In this document: positions 28,452 to 37,546 of the stretch, one piece after another
Layout: each line of letters begins with the position of its first letter
How positions within the stretch are numbered: the stretch's first letter is position 1
Source: Paracidovorax wautersii
Lineage (GTDB): Bacteria > Pseudomonadota > Gammaproteobacteria > Burkholderiales > Burkholderiaceae_C
Reading direction: 5' to 3'
NCBI GenBank assembly: GCA_009912175.1
Contig: WNDQ01000005.1
Location: forward strand, 43,511-107,510
DNA length: 64,000 bases
The notes under the pieces: model-generated
Told to the model about the DNA's origin: nothing
The model's database searches: none
The model's input: the letters and a program-made list of their open reading frames with translations, nothing else
Made by a program: the position numbers and the translations under genes

Positions 28452-29459
28452 ATGACCTCTCGCCATTTCTCCGTCCATCCGAGGCCGGTACGTCGTCGCA
28501 CCTGGCTGGCCGCGCTGGGTGCGCTGGCCTTGCCGGCCCTGCCGGGCCTGAGTGCGGCTCAGCCGGGCGACCGTGCGGTGCGCTACGTGCTGCCCGTCAG
28601 CGCGGGCTCGGGCGTCGACATCATCGTGCGGGCCTGCGCGCCGGCGGTCGGGCAGGCGCTCGGGCACCCCGTCATCGTCGACAACCAGCCCGGGGCCGGC
28701 GGCATCACGGGCGCGCTGACGCTGATCAAGTCGCCGCCCGACGGCTTCACGCTGGGCATGGTGTCGAACAACCACGTGATCCTGCCCAGTATCTACAAAA
28801 GCCTGCCGTTCGACCCGGTCGCCGACATCACGCCCATCACCGTGCTGGGCACGACGCCGTTGGTGCTGGTCGTCAATCCACGCAAGCTGCCGGCCACCAA
28901 CGCGGCGGCGCTGATCCGGCTGCTCAAGGCCAGCCCCGGGCGCTACAACTACGGTTCGTCGGGCAACGGCACCATCCTGCACCTGGGGGCGGCGCTGTTT
29001 GTCGAGCAAAGTGGCGTGCGGGTTCAGCACGTGCCTTACAAGGGCACCGGCCCGCTGATCACCGACTTGATCGGCGGCCAGGTCGACTTCGCCGTGATCG
29101 CCTTGCCGGCCATCCAGGCCCACCTGCAGAACCAGAGCCTGGTGGCGATTGGCGTGGGCTCGCTCCAGCGCACACCCGCCTTGCCGGAGTTGCCGACGCT
29201 GGCCGAGCAGGGGCTGCCGGACTACGAGATCAATGGCTGGTTCGCGGTGGTCGGGCCCGCCCGGCTGGCGGCGGCGGAAGTCGCGCGTATTCACGCGGCC
29301 TGGACCACGGCGATGCAGACACCCGAGGTGCGCGAGGCCATGCGCAAGCAGGGCAATGTGATCGACCCCACCACGCCGGCCGCTGCGGCCGCGTTCCTTC
29401 AGAGCGAACGCGACAAGTACGCGCGCATCGTGCAGGGCGCGGGGATCACCGCGACCTGA
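28452..29459 (+). CDS. Bug-family tripartite tricarboxylate transporter binding protein
   Basis: 335 residues. A signal sequence with RRRTWLAALGALALPALPG is followed by the Bug fold: VRYVLPVSAGSGVDIIVR, VVDNQPGAGGITGA and the VQHVPYKGTGPLITDLIGGQVDF loop that closes over carboxylates. Preceded by AAGGAG. It sits in the lyase/CoA-transferase operon, so its likely ligand is the acid consumed by those enzymes. Bug genes often lack adjacent membrane subunits; the nearest are tctBA at 11-12.9 kb. Confidence 0.85.
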   Translation: MTSRHFSVHPRPVRRRTWLAALGALALPALPGLSAAQPGDRAVRYVLPVSAGSGVDIIVRACAPAVGQALGHPVIVDNQPGAGGITGALTLIKSPPDGFTLGMVSNNHVILPSIYKSLPFDPVADITPITVLGTTPLVLVVNPRKLPATNAAALIRLLKASPGRYNYGSSGNGTILHLGAALFVEQSGVRVQHVPYKGTGPLITDLIGGQVDFAVIALPAIQAHLQNQSLVAIGVGSLQRTPALPELPTLAEQGLPDYEINGWFAVVGPARLAAAEVARIHAAWTTAMQTPEVREAMRKQGNVIDPTTPAAAAAFLQSERDKYARIVQGAGITAT

Positions 29460-29475
29460 GTCGTCGCGGGGTTGA

Positions 29476-30721
29476 TCACTCTTGGTCTGGCTCGCCTGCC
29501 GCGCGGTGCGCCACACGATGCAGGCGGCGGATGGCGCGCCAGATGGCCAAGGCGATGACGGGGATGGCGACCGCCACGGCCTCGTCGGGCGAGACGGGCA
29601 GCACGCCGCGTTCGTTCAAGCCCTTGGCGATGTAGCCCACCAGGCCCGCGCCGTAGTAGGTGATGGCGGCCACTGACAGGCCCTCGACCGCGCTTTGCAG
29701 CAGGATCTGCACCTTCTGGCGCCGGTTCATGGTGTCGAGCAGGTCCTGGCTGTTTTGCTGCTGCTCGATTTCCACGCGCGTGCGCAGCAGGTTGCTGGTG
29801 CGCGAGATGCGCTCGGACAGCTGCTGCTGGCGCCGGCCGGCCCAGGCGCAGGTCTGCTGCGCGGGCGCCAGCCGCCGGTCGAGGAATTCGCGCAGCGTGG
29901 GCAGGCCTGCCAGGCGTTCCTCGCGCAACTCGTCCAGGCGATGGCCGACCATCTCGAAGTAGGCCGCGCTGGCCGAAAAGCGCGCGTGCGTGCTGGCGTA
30001 GAGGCTTTCGACCTGGGCGGCCAACTGGGTGAGTTCATGCAGCAGCTCGGGTTCGCGGCGGCGGTCGGCGCTGCGGATGCGGCTGGCGATGTTGGCCAGA
30101 TCACGTTCGGCGCCCGCCAGGGCGGCGGTCACCTCGCGCGCCGCGGGCAGGCCCAGCAGCGCCAGCATGCGGTAGGTCTCGACCTCGATCAGGCGCTGCA
30201 CGGTGCGGCCCAGGTGGACCTGCGACATGCGTTCATCCGTCGTCAGCAGCAGGCGGCCCAGCCCGTCGGCGTGCAGCCGGAAATCGGTCGCGACGGCCGC
30301 CTCGCCGCCCATCAGGCGCGAGCCGCACAGCGAGCTGGCATCGAGCATCTGCGTGGTCAGGCTGTCGGGCAGGCCTGCCTGCGGCAGCACCAGCAGGTGC
30401 AGGCCGACCAGCCACTGGCCGGGCATGCGCGCCAGCCACTCGCGCGGGACGAGGTCGGTGGCGCTGGTGTCGAAGGCGGTGGGCACTTGCGCCAGCGGGC
30501 GGCGGAAGGTGTAGGTCTGGAATTCGGTGTGCTGTTCCCAGCGCAGATGCACGCCGCCCAGGTCCACGCCGATGTGGCTGTCCTCGGGCGCGGGCAAGGG
30601 CAGGTGGTGAGCGCGCAGCAGCTCGCACAGATGTTCGCGCACCGCCTCGGGCCGAACGTCCCCGGCGGGCGTGCACTTCGTTGTGCAGCAGCTCGCGCAG
30701 GGGATGCGAAACAGATAGCAA
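29476..30721 (-). pseudogene. DUF3422 membrane-associated protein, frameshifted near its N-terminus
   Basis: The main part has the DUF3422 pattern: a soluble N-terminal domain, a long helical middle (RDLANIASRIRSADRRREPELL...), and two C-terminal membrane segments. The family start, HPLRELLHNEVHAR, lies upstream in another frame; one extra base in the G/C run at about 30658-30672 separates it from GDVRPEAVREHLC. A TTG at 30721 preceded by GGAGG is the best original start and gives 414 residues once the extra base is removed. Function of DUF3422 is unknown. If the lesion is real, a GTG at 30642 might still allow a shorter product. Confidence 0.72.
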
Positions 30722-30777
30722 GTCGGGGCCCTCCGGAATCGACCAGGCCGGCCATGCCGCCTGTGGGATGGTTGATT

Positions 30778-31695
30778 CTAGGGTTTTCCCTGATAGATCA
30801 TGCGTTCGGCCGCGGCGGCGGCGGCCGTGCGTGTCTCCACGCCCAGCTTCTCGAAGATGTGTTCGAGGTGTTTGTTGACGGTGCGCGGGCTCATGCCCAG
30901 GATGTCGCCGATGTCGCGGTTGGTCTTGCCCTTGGCCAGCCAGGACAGCACCTCGGTCTCGCGCGGGGTGAGCGCGATCTGCAGCAGGCTGGCGCCCGCG
31001 CGGCCGGCCATGTCCAGCAGCACGGTGGATTCGGCGTAGCCGCTGGCGCCGGCATACCGGCCCTGCAGCTGGCGCCCGTCGGGCAGGGGCTGCGTGCCCT
31101 GGCCGCTGGCCACCACCTGGCCCAGCCAGCGCAGGCCGGCCGGGTCGGCGACGGATTCGAAGGCGTCGTCGAGCCAGCGGGTGGCCTGGGGCGAGCGCCA
31201 GGCGATGCGCCCCTGGCTGTCGAGCACCACCGCGCCCATGCCGGCGATGTCGACCGCCATGCGCGGCATGCGTGCCGCGCGCGCGTTGCGCACGTGCGCG
31301 GCCAGGCGCGCCAGCACTTCGGGAATGCGCAGCGGCTTGACCACGTAGTCCACGCCACCGCTGGCAAAGCCTTCGACGATCTGCTCGGTCTCCGACAGCC
31401 CCGTCATGAACAGCACGGGCACGTGGGCCCAGGGCGGCGTGGCCTTGAGGCGGCGGCACAGCTCGAAGCCGCTGGCCCCGGGCATGACAGCATCGAGCAG
31501 GATGCCGTCGGGCACGGTCAGCTCGAATCGCTCCAGCGCCTCCTGCGCGTCGCGCGCCACCAGGACCGCATAGCCTTCCTGGGCCAGCGCATCGCACAGC
31601 ATGTGCAGGGTGTCGATGGCGTCGTCGACCACCAAAATGGCATGCTGCGGGCTGGTGGTGGCAGGCAGGGGCGCTGCTTCAATCGTCATGGTCAT
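30778..31695 (-). CDS. Two-component response regulator, REC plus LuxR-type HTH
   Basis: 305 residues. Receiver domain at about 20-135 (ILVVDDAID with the acidic pair, PDGILLDAVMPG with the phospho-acceptor Asp, and VKPL with the conserved Lys), a linker of about 90 residues, and a C-terminal LuxR HTH (LTPRETEVLSWLAKGKTNRD, MSPRTVNKHLEHIFEKLGV). Its ATG lies inside the 3' end of the hybrid kinase gene (17-bp overlap), so the two are a cognate pair. Likely target: the palindrome at 35169 upstream of the amide transporter. Confidence 0.88.
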   Translation of the reverse strand: MTMTIEAAPLPATTSPQHAILVVDDAIDTLHMLCDALAQEGYAVLVARDAQEALERFELTVPDGILLDAVMPGASGFELCRRLKATPPWAHVPVLFMTGLSETEQIVEGFASGGVDYVVKPLRIPEVLARLAAHVRNARAARMPRMAVDIAGMGAVVLDSQGRIAWRSPQATRWLDDAFESVADPAGLRWLGQVVASGQGTQPLPDGRQLQGRYAGASGYAESTVLLDMAGRAGASLLQIALTPRETEVLSWLAKGKTNRDIGDILGMSPRTVNKHLEHIFEKLGVETRTAAAAAAERMIYQGKP

Positions 31696-34600
31696 GGTCG
31701 GCAGTCCTCAGGTCGCGCACGAGCGCGTCGAAATCGAAACGGTCGCAGCTCGCGCGCAACCGCGCCAAGGCCTGGGCCTGGTGCGGCAGGGCGTGGCTGG
31801 CGTCGCGCAGGCATTGCTTGAGCTGGACGGCGTTGCCCTGGCGGGCAAAACGCAGCAGGTCTTCGCGCAGCGCCTCGGGCAAGGGTTCGGCAACGGCGGG
31901 AGCCACCAGGGCGGCTGGCGCGGGCGCGCCGGCCACCTCGGCCGGTTCCGCGGCGTCGATCCAGCTCAGTTGCAGCGCGTGCTGCAGCGCGCTCAGCAAT
32001 TCGGACTCGACCACGGGCTTGCCCACGAAGCCCTGGCAGTCGAGCGCGGCGACCTGCTCGGGCTGGTTGTCGAACAGATTGGCCGAGACGAACACGATGG
32101 GCAGCGCGCGGCCGTCATGGGCCTGGCGCAGCAGCCGGGCGGTCTGCCAGCCGTCCATCTCGTCGAGCGAGAGGTCGAGCAGCACCATGTCGGGCGCGTT
32201 GGCCGCCACGATTTCCAGGCATTCGCTGCCGCTGGCGGCCTCGCGCACCTCGAAACCCAGCGGCACCAGCAGACCGGCGAGCAACTGGCGGTGCAGCGGC
32301 TGGTCGTCGACCACCAGCAGCGTGCGGCGCGGCGGCTGGTAGCCGATCACCGGGCGCAGGGGCGCGGCGCGCGCGGGCTGGGCCGATTCCGGCACACCCG
32401 GCATGTACAGCCGCACGGTGAAGGTGCTGCCCACGCCCAGCTCGCTGCGCACGCCCAGCTCGCCGCCCATCAGTTCGGTCAGCAGGTGCGTGATGGTCAG
32501 GCCCAGGCCGGTGCCGGCCTCGCGGCTGCGGCGCCCGGCGCTGCCGCGCTCGAAGGGCAGAAAGATGCGTTCGATGTCCTGGGGCGCGATGCCGATGCCG
32601 CTGTCGACGACTTCGATGCGCGCCACGTGCTGGCGAAAATCCAGGCGCAACTGCACCTGGCCGCGCTCGGTGAAGCGCACCGCGTTGCCCAGCAGGTTGA
32701 GCAGGATCTGGCGCAGCCGCTTGCCGTCGGCGCGGATCCAGGCGGGCGCTGAGCCTTCGATGGCCAGCGAAAACCCCAGCCCCTTGGCTTGCGCCTGCGG
32801 TTGCACCATGCGCGTGACCTCTTCGAGCAGCGCCGACAGCGGCAGCGGCGCCGGGTCCAGCCGCAACCGGCCGGCCTCGATGCGCGCGAGCTCGAGCGAG
32901 CCGTCGATCAGCGCGTGCATGTGCTGCCCGCTGCGCTGCATGATGGAGACGGCGTCGCGCACCGGACCGCCGACCGCCGTGTCCTTGAGCAGGATCTGGG
33001 TGTAGCCCAGGATGCTGTTGAGCGGCGCGCGCAGCTCGTGCGTCATGCCAGCCACATAGCGGGTCTTGGCCACGCTGGCCGATTCGGCCTGCTCCTTGGC
33101 CGCCTGCAGGGCCGCGTCGGTGCGGCGGTGGGCGTCGATCTCCTGCAGCAGCAGCGCGGTCTGGCGTTCGGATTCGTCGTGCGCGATGCGGCGGCTGTCG
33201 GTGGCCAGCACCACCCACCACGCGCACACGGCCGCGAGCAGCGCCAGCAGCGCGAAGGCCTTCAGAAAAGGCATGCGCAGCATCTGCATGTCGGCGTCGA
33301 GGCTTTCCTGCAGGTAGACGACAGTCAGCAGAAAGGCCATGGAGCCGCACAGCGCCAGCAGCACCATCATGTACTGCGCGAGCCGGAAGTTCACACGCAC
33401 GGCCCAGCGCCCGGGCAGCAGCGCGGCCACGAGCGCACGAATCTGCTCGGAGGCGCGCGACTGCGTCTTGCAGCGGTCGTGGCAGCGCGATTCGAGCGAG
33501 CAGCACAGCGAGCAGATCGGCGCGCCATAGGCCGGGCAGGGCGCCATGTCGAAGGACTCGAAGGCATTGCCGCAGACGCTGCAGGCGATGGTCTGGCCGG
33601 GCGCGGCCAGCGGCTGGACCGGGCGCGCCAGGTAGTAGCGGCCGCGTGTGGCCCAGGCGATCAGCGGCGCCAGGGCCAGCGACACCCCCAGCGCGATGAA
33701 GGGCGAGAACGCCGCGGCGTAGCTGCCCATCAGCCCCGCATGGGCCATGCAGGCCAGCGTGGCTGCCGGCAGCATGGCGCCCAGGCCGACCGGGTTGAAG
33801 TCGTAGAGGTAGGCGCGGCGGAACTCGATGGGGCGGGGACTCAGCCCCAAGGGCTTGTTGATGACGAGGTCGGCCACCAGCGCGCCGACCCAGGCCACGG
33901 CGACGTTGCTGTAGACCGCCAGCACCACCTCCAGCGCGCCGAACACGCCCAGCAGCATGAGCAGCGTGGCGATGCCCACGTTGAACACCAGCCACACCAC
34001 ACGGCCCGGGTGGCTGCGCGCCACGCGCGCGAAGAAGTTGGACCAGGCCAGTGAGCCGGCGTAGGCGTTGGTCAGGTTGATCTTGATCTGCGAGACCACC
34101 ACGAAGAGCACGGTCAGCACCACCGCCATGCCTGGAATGCCCAGCGTGCGGGCAACTTCGGTGAAACCGACCAGGAACATCTGCGTGGGCTCGGTGGCGC
34201 GCTGCGCACCGACCTCGAACTGCAGCGCGGCAAAGGCAAGGAAGGCGCCGCCGGCCATCTTGAGCACGCCCATGACGACCCAGCCGGGGCCGGCCACCAG
34301 CACCGCCGTCCACCAGCGCCAGCGGTTGGCGGGCGTGCATTCGGGCAGGAAACGCAGAAAGTCCACCTGCTCGCCGATCTGGACCACCAGCGAGAAGATC
34401 ACCGCGGTGGCCGCGTCCACCATCATCAGATCCAGCCCGCTGCTGCCCGAGCGCAGCCCCGACAGGCCCGTGAAGTCGCGGTAGAGCTGCGGCTGCGCAA
34501 CCGCGATCCACACGAAGGGCAGGGCCATGAGCACCAGCCACAGGGGCTGCGTCCAGGCCTGCAAGCGCGAGATCAGCGTGATGCCGCGCATGGCCAGCGG

Positions 34601-35110
34601 CACGATGACCACTGCCGACACGAGATAGCAGACCCAGATCGGCCAGTCCACCACGAGCTGCAGGGCCAGGCCCATGATGGCCGCCTCCAGCGCGAAGAAG
34701 ATGAACGTAAAGACCGCGTAGATCAGCGAGGTGATGGTCGAGCCCAGGTAGCCGAAGCCCGCCCCGCGCGTGAGCAGATCCATGTCCAGGCCGTAGCGGG
34801 CGGCGTGCACGGCAATCGGCAGGCTCACCAGAAAGATCACCAGCCCGGCGATGGCGAAAGCCCACATCGCATTGGCAAAGCCGTAGTTGAGCGCGGTCGC
34901 GCCGCCGATGGCTTCCAGCGCCAGGAAGGAGAGCGAACCGAAGGCGGTATTGGCCACACGGAACTCGCTCCACTTGCGAAACGAGCGCGCGGTGTAGCGC
35001 AGCGCGTAGTCCTCCAGGGTCTCGTCGGCCACCCATGCGTTGTAGTCGCGGCGAAAGCGAAAGATCTTCTGTGTGCGTGGCACAGGAGACGGCAGGTCGG
35101 GGGCGTTCAT
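31679..35110 (-). CDS. Hybrid sensor histidine kinase with an N-terminal NCS1-type transporter domain
   Basis: 1143 residues from the ATG at 35110. Residues about 30-490 form a full NCS1 (cytosine/allantoin permease-like) transporter with about 12 membrane helices (RTARSFRKWSEFRVANTAFG, GFGYLGSTITSLIY). A cysteine cluster follows (C510 and C513, then CPAYGAPICSLCC and RCHDRC to about 547), a likely zinc site. Two further membrane helices (about 575-637) lead to HisKA (H691 in MTHELRAPLNSILGYTQ), the ATPase domain (NLLGNAVRFTERG, DSGIGI, GTGLGLTIT) and a receiver domain (D935/D936, D979, K1032). Such transporter-kinase fusions (compare CbrA with its SLC5 domain) sense substrate or flux. It is divergent from a urea/amide importer, so amides or urea are the inferred signal. 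Confidence 0.85.
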   Translation of the reverse strand: MNAPDLPSPVPRTQKIFRFRRDYNAWVADETLEDYALRYTARSFRKWSEFRVANTAFGSLSFLALEAIGGATALNYGFANAMWAFAIAGLVIFLVSLPIAVHAARYGLDMDLLTRGAGFGYLGSTITSLIYAVFTFIFFALEAAIMGLALQLVVDWPIWVCYLVSAVVIVPLAMRGITLISRLQAWTQPLWLVLMALPFVWIAVAQPQLYRDFTGLSGLRSGSSGLDLMMVDAATAVIFSLVVQIGEQVDFLRFLPECTPANRWRWWTAVLVAGPGWVVMGVLKMAGGAFLAFAALQFEVGAQRATEPTQMFLVGFTEVARTLGIPGMAVVLTVLFVVVSQIKINLTNAYAGSLAWSNFFARVARSHPGRVVWLVFNVGIATLLMLLGVFGALEVVLAVYSNVAVAWVGALVADLVINKPLGLSPRPIEFRRAYLYDFNPVGLGAMLPAATLACMAHAGLMGSYAAAFSPFIALGVSLALAPLIAWATRGRYYLARPVQPLAAPGQTIACSVCGNAFESFDMAPCPAYGAPICSLCCSLESRCHDRCKTQSRASEQIRALVAALLPGRWAVRVNFRLAQYMMVLLALCGSMAFLLTVVYLQESLDADMQMLRMPFLKAFALLALLAAVCAWWVVLATDSRRIAHDESERQTALLLQEIDAHRRTDAALQAAKEQAESASVAKTRYVAGMTHELRAPLNSILGYTQILLKDTAVGGPVRDAVSIMQRSGQHMHALIDGSLELARIEAGRLRLDPAPLPLSALLEEVTRMVQPQAQAKGLGFSLAIEGSAPAWIRADGKRLRQILLNLLGNAVRFTERGQVQLRLDFRQHVARIEVVDSGIGIAPQDIERIFLPFERGSAGRRSREAGTGLGLTITHLLTELMGGELGVRSELGVGSTFTVRLYMPGVPESAQPARAAPLRPVIGYQPPRRTLLVVDDQPLHRQLLAGLLVPLGFEVREAASGSECLEIVAANAPDMVLLDLSLDEMDGWQTARLLRQAHDGRALPIVFVSANLFDNQPEQVAALDCQGFVGKPVVESELLSALQHALQLSWIDAAEPAEVAGAPAPAALVAPAVAEPLPEALREDLLRFARQGNAVQLKQCLRDASHALPHQAQALARLRASCDRFDFDALVRDLRTADHDHDD

Positions 35111-35145
35111 GGCCGGCGGTGCGTGCAAGAAGCAGGCCCGCTGCC

Positions 35146-35201
35146 GCCGCCCGCGCGCGGCAGGCGCCTACGTCATTTGACGTATGGGCCGCGCGGGCGG
35201 C
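35146..35201. promoter_or_regulatory. Palindromic operator between the two-component genes and the amide importer
   Basis: TACGTCATTTGACGTA (35169-35184) is a perfect 7-bp inverted repeat with a 2-bp spacer. It is flanked by a second, wider inverted repeat of GC-rich arms, GCCGCCCGCGCG (35146-35157) and CGCGCGGGCGGC (35190-35201). The site is centred between the divergent kinase and urtA genes, the expected place for binding by the LuxR-type regulator encoded at 30778. Confidence 0.6.
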
Positions 35202-35288
35202 GCTGCCTAACCTTCAGGCCATCCAGCGCTTGCTGGCCCACCCGCCGCCCGGCCTACGGGCCTTGCTCCCTTCTTTTCAGGAGTTTTC

Positions 35289-36548
35289 ATGACGCAGCCC
35301 CAAGACCCCGTGTTTTCCGCGCCGCTCGATCTGCGCCGCCGCCGCCTGCTGCAGGCGATCGGCGGTGCCGGCGTGGCCGGCCTGCCGGCCTGGTCCTTCG
35401 CGCAGCCGACCGCCCAGGTCAACACCAGCCGGCTGGCGGTCACCGACACCGAGGTCACGGTCGGCCAGCTGCATTCGTCGACCGGCACCATGGCGATCTC
35501 CGAGACCGGCTCCATCCAGGCCGAGCAGCTCGCCATCGACCAGATCAACGCCCTGGGCGGCGTGCTGGGCCGCAAGATCAAGGTCATCAAGGAAGACGGC
35601 GCCTCCGACTGGCCCACCTTCGCCGAGAAGGCCAAAAAGCTGCTGATCAGCGACCACTGCGCCGCCGTCTTCGGCTGCTGGACCAGCGCCTCGCGCAAGG
35701 CGGTGCTGCCCGTGTTCGAGAAGGAAAACGGCCTGCTGTATTACCCGACCTTCTACGAGGGCCTGGAGCAGTCCAAGAACGTGATCTACACCGGCCAGGA
35801 GGCCACCCAGCAGATCCTCTACAGCCTGGACTGGGCCAAGAACGAGAAGAAGGCCAAGACTTTTTTCCTGATCGGCTCGGATTACATCTGGCCGCGCACC
35901 TCGATGAAGATCGCGCGCAAACACGTCGAGAACTTCCAGAAGGGCAAGGTGGTGGGCGAGGAGTACTACCCGCTGGGCAGCACCAACTTCGGCTCGCTGA
36001 TGAACAAGATCAAACTGCAGAAACCCGACTGCCTGTTCGTGGCCGTGGTGGGCGGCTCCAACGTGGCCTTCTACAAGGCGCTCAAGGCCGCGGGCATCAC
36101 GGGCGACAAGCAGCTGCTGGTCACCCTGTCGGTGACCGAGGACGAGATGACCGGCGTGGGCGGCGAGAACTTCACGGGCTTCTACTCGTCGATGAAGTAC
36201 TTCCAGACGCTGGACAACGACAACAACAAAAAATTCGTCGCGGCCTTCAAAGCCAAGTACGGCCCCAATGCCGTCATTGGCGACGTGACGCAGGCGGGCT
36301 ACCTCGGTCCCTGGCTGTGGAAGGCGGCGGTCGAGAAGGCCGGCAGCTTCGACGTCGACAAGGTGGCCGCGGCCTCGCCCGGCATCGAGCTCAAGACCGC
36401 GCCCGAGGGCTACGTCAAGGTCGATGCCAACCATCACCTGTGGAGCAAGTCGCGCATCGCGCAGGGGCAGCCCGACGGCAGCTTCAAGGTGGTGTCCGAG
36501 AGCCCCGAGCTGATCAAGCCGGATCCCTTCCCCAAGGGCTACCAGTAA
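35289..36548 (+). CDS. urtA: Urea/short-chain amide ABC transporter substrate-binding protein (UrtA/FmdD type)
   Basis: 419 residues with a Tat-like signal (RRRRLLQAIGGAGVAGLPAWSFA). The mature part begins TEVTVGQLHSSTGTMAISE and contains CWTSASRKAVLPVFEKENGLL and YYPTFYEGLEQSKN, hallmarks of the UrtA/FmdD branch of the Leu/Ile/Val binding-protein family. First gene of an importer operon that ends in two amidases, so short amides as well as urea are likely ligands. Good AGGAG ribosome site. Confidence 0.9.
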   Translation: MTQPQDPVFSAPLDLRRRRLLQAIGGAGVAGLPAWSFAQPTAQVNTSRLAVTDTEVTVGQLHSSTGTMAISETGSIQAEQLAIDQINALGGVLGRKIKVIKEDGASDWPTFAEKAKKLLISDHCAAVFGCWTSASRKAVLPVFEKENGLLYYPTFYEGLEQSKNVIYTGQEATQQILYSLDWAKNEKKAKTFFLIGSDYIWPRTSMKIARKHVENFQKGKVVGEEYYPLGSTNFGSLMNKIKLQKPDCLFVAVVGGSNVAFYKALKAAGITGDKQLLVTLSVTEDEMTGVGGENFTGFYSSMKYFQTLDNDNNKKFVAAFKAKYGPNAVIGDVTQAGYLGPWLWKAAVEKAGSFDVDKVAAASPGIELKTAPEGYVKVDANHHLWSKSRIAQGQPDGSFKVVSESPELIKPDPFPKGYQ

Positions 36549-36589
36549 GCCAGCGATAAGAGCATCCGCCCCCACGAAGGAGTTGGTCC

Positions 36590-37504
36590 ATGAGCGTTTC
36601 CGATCTGATGAACATCGCGCTGATGCAGGGCTTTGCGGGCCTGAGCCTGTTCGCCGTGCTGCTGCTCATGGGGCTGGGCCTGGCCATCATCTTTGGCCAG
36701 ATGGGCGTCATCAACATGGCGCATGGCGAGTTCATGACCATTGGCGCCTACACCATCTACCTGGGCTCGACGCTGGCCGGCAGCCTGGGCGAGGGCTGGG
36801 TGCAGGCTTACTTTCCGCTGGCCATCGTGGCGGCCTTCGTGTTCGCGTTTGCGGCCGGCTGGGTGGTGGAGTGGGCGTTGATCCGGCACTTGTACAAGCG
36901 GCCGCTGGACACGCTGCTGGCAACCTGGGGTGTGAGCCTGGCCATCCAGCAGGCGTTCCGCAGCTTCATCGGCCCCAAGGAGGTCAGCCCGACGCTGCCG
37001 GACTGGCTGATGGGCTCGTGGACGCCGGCCGAGGGGCTGGACATTCCCATCAACGGCATGTTCGTGCTGGCACTGACGGCGCTGGTGACGGGGATGGTGC
37101 TGGTCGCGCTGCACAAGAGCCGCTGGGGCCTGCGGGTGCGCGCCACCGTGAGCAACCGCGTCATGGCCAATGCCACCGGCATCGACACCAAACGGACGGA
37201 CCGGTTGACCTTCGCCATCGGATGCGGCATCGCCGGCGTGGCCGGTGCGGCCTTCACCACCATCGGCTCGACCGGGCCGACCAGTGGCTCGCTCTACATC
37301 GTCGATGCCTTCCTGGTGGTGACCTTCGGTGGCGCGGCGAGCCTGCTGGGCACGGTGGTTTCGGCTTTCGGCATTGCGCAGACCCAGTCCATCACCGAGT
37401 TCTTCCTGGCGGGCTCCATGGCCAAGGTGATCACGCTGTCGCTGATCGTCTTCATCCTCATGCTGCGCCCGCAGGGCCTGTTCGCCAGCAAGGTGCGGCG
37501 CTGA
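36590..37504 (+). CDS. urtB: Urea/amide ABC transporter permease (UrtB/FmdE type)
   Basis: 304 residues, a LivH-type inner-membrane permease with about eight helices. Landmarks: LGLAIIFGQMGVINMAHGEFMTIGAY at the N-terminus and TGIDTKRTDRLTFAIGCGIAGVAG in the loop that contacts the ATPases. Starts 41 bp after urtA with a GAAGGAG ribosome site. Confidence 0.9.
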   Translation: MSVSDLMNIALMQGFAGLSLFAVLLLMGLGLAIIFGQMGVINMAHGEFMTIGAYTIYLGSTLAGSLGEGWVQAYFPLAIVAAFVFAFAAGWVVEWALIRHLYKRPLDTLLATWGVSLAIQQAFRSFIGPKEVSPTLPDWLMGSWTPAEGLDIPINGMFVLALTALVTGMVLVALHKSRWGLRVRATVSNRVMANATGIDTKRTDRLTFAIGCGIAGVAGAAFTTIGSTGPTSGSLYIVDAFLVVTFGGAASLLGTVVSAFGIAQTQSITEFFLAGSMAKVITLSLIVFILMLRPQGLFASKVRR

Positions 37505-37546
37505 AGCCGGACCCCGCCTGCCCTTTCTTTCGTGCCGGAGATCGCC

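Noticed and set aside
26847..29516. Very long minus-strand open frame (889 codons) opposite the lyase/CoA-transferase/Bug operon
   Set aside because: It mirrors three well-supported genes on the plus strand. Its composition (Arg, Gln, His, Ala) is the usual antisense shadow in GC-rich DNA and shows no family motif.
32115..35036. Minus-strand open frame of 973 codons overlapping the hybrid kinase
   Set aside because: Same strand but another frame; its residues are Arg/Gly/His-rich without motifs, while the kinase frame shows a full series of conserved domains.
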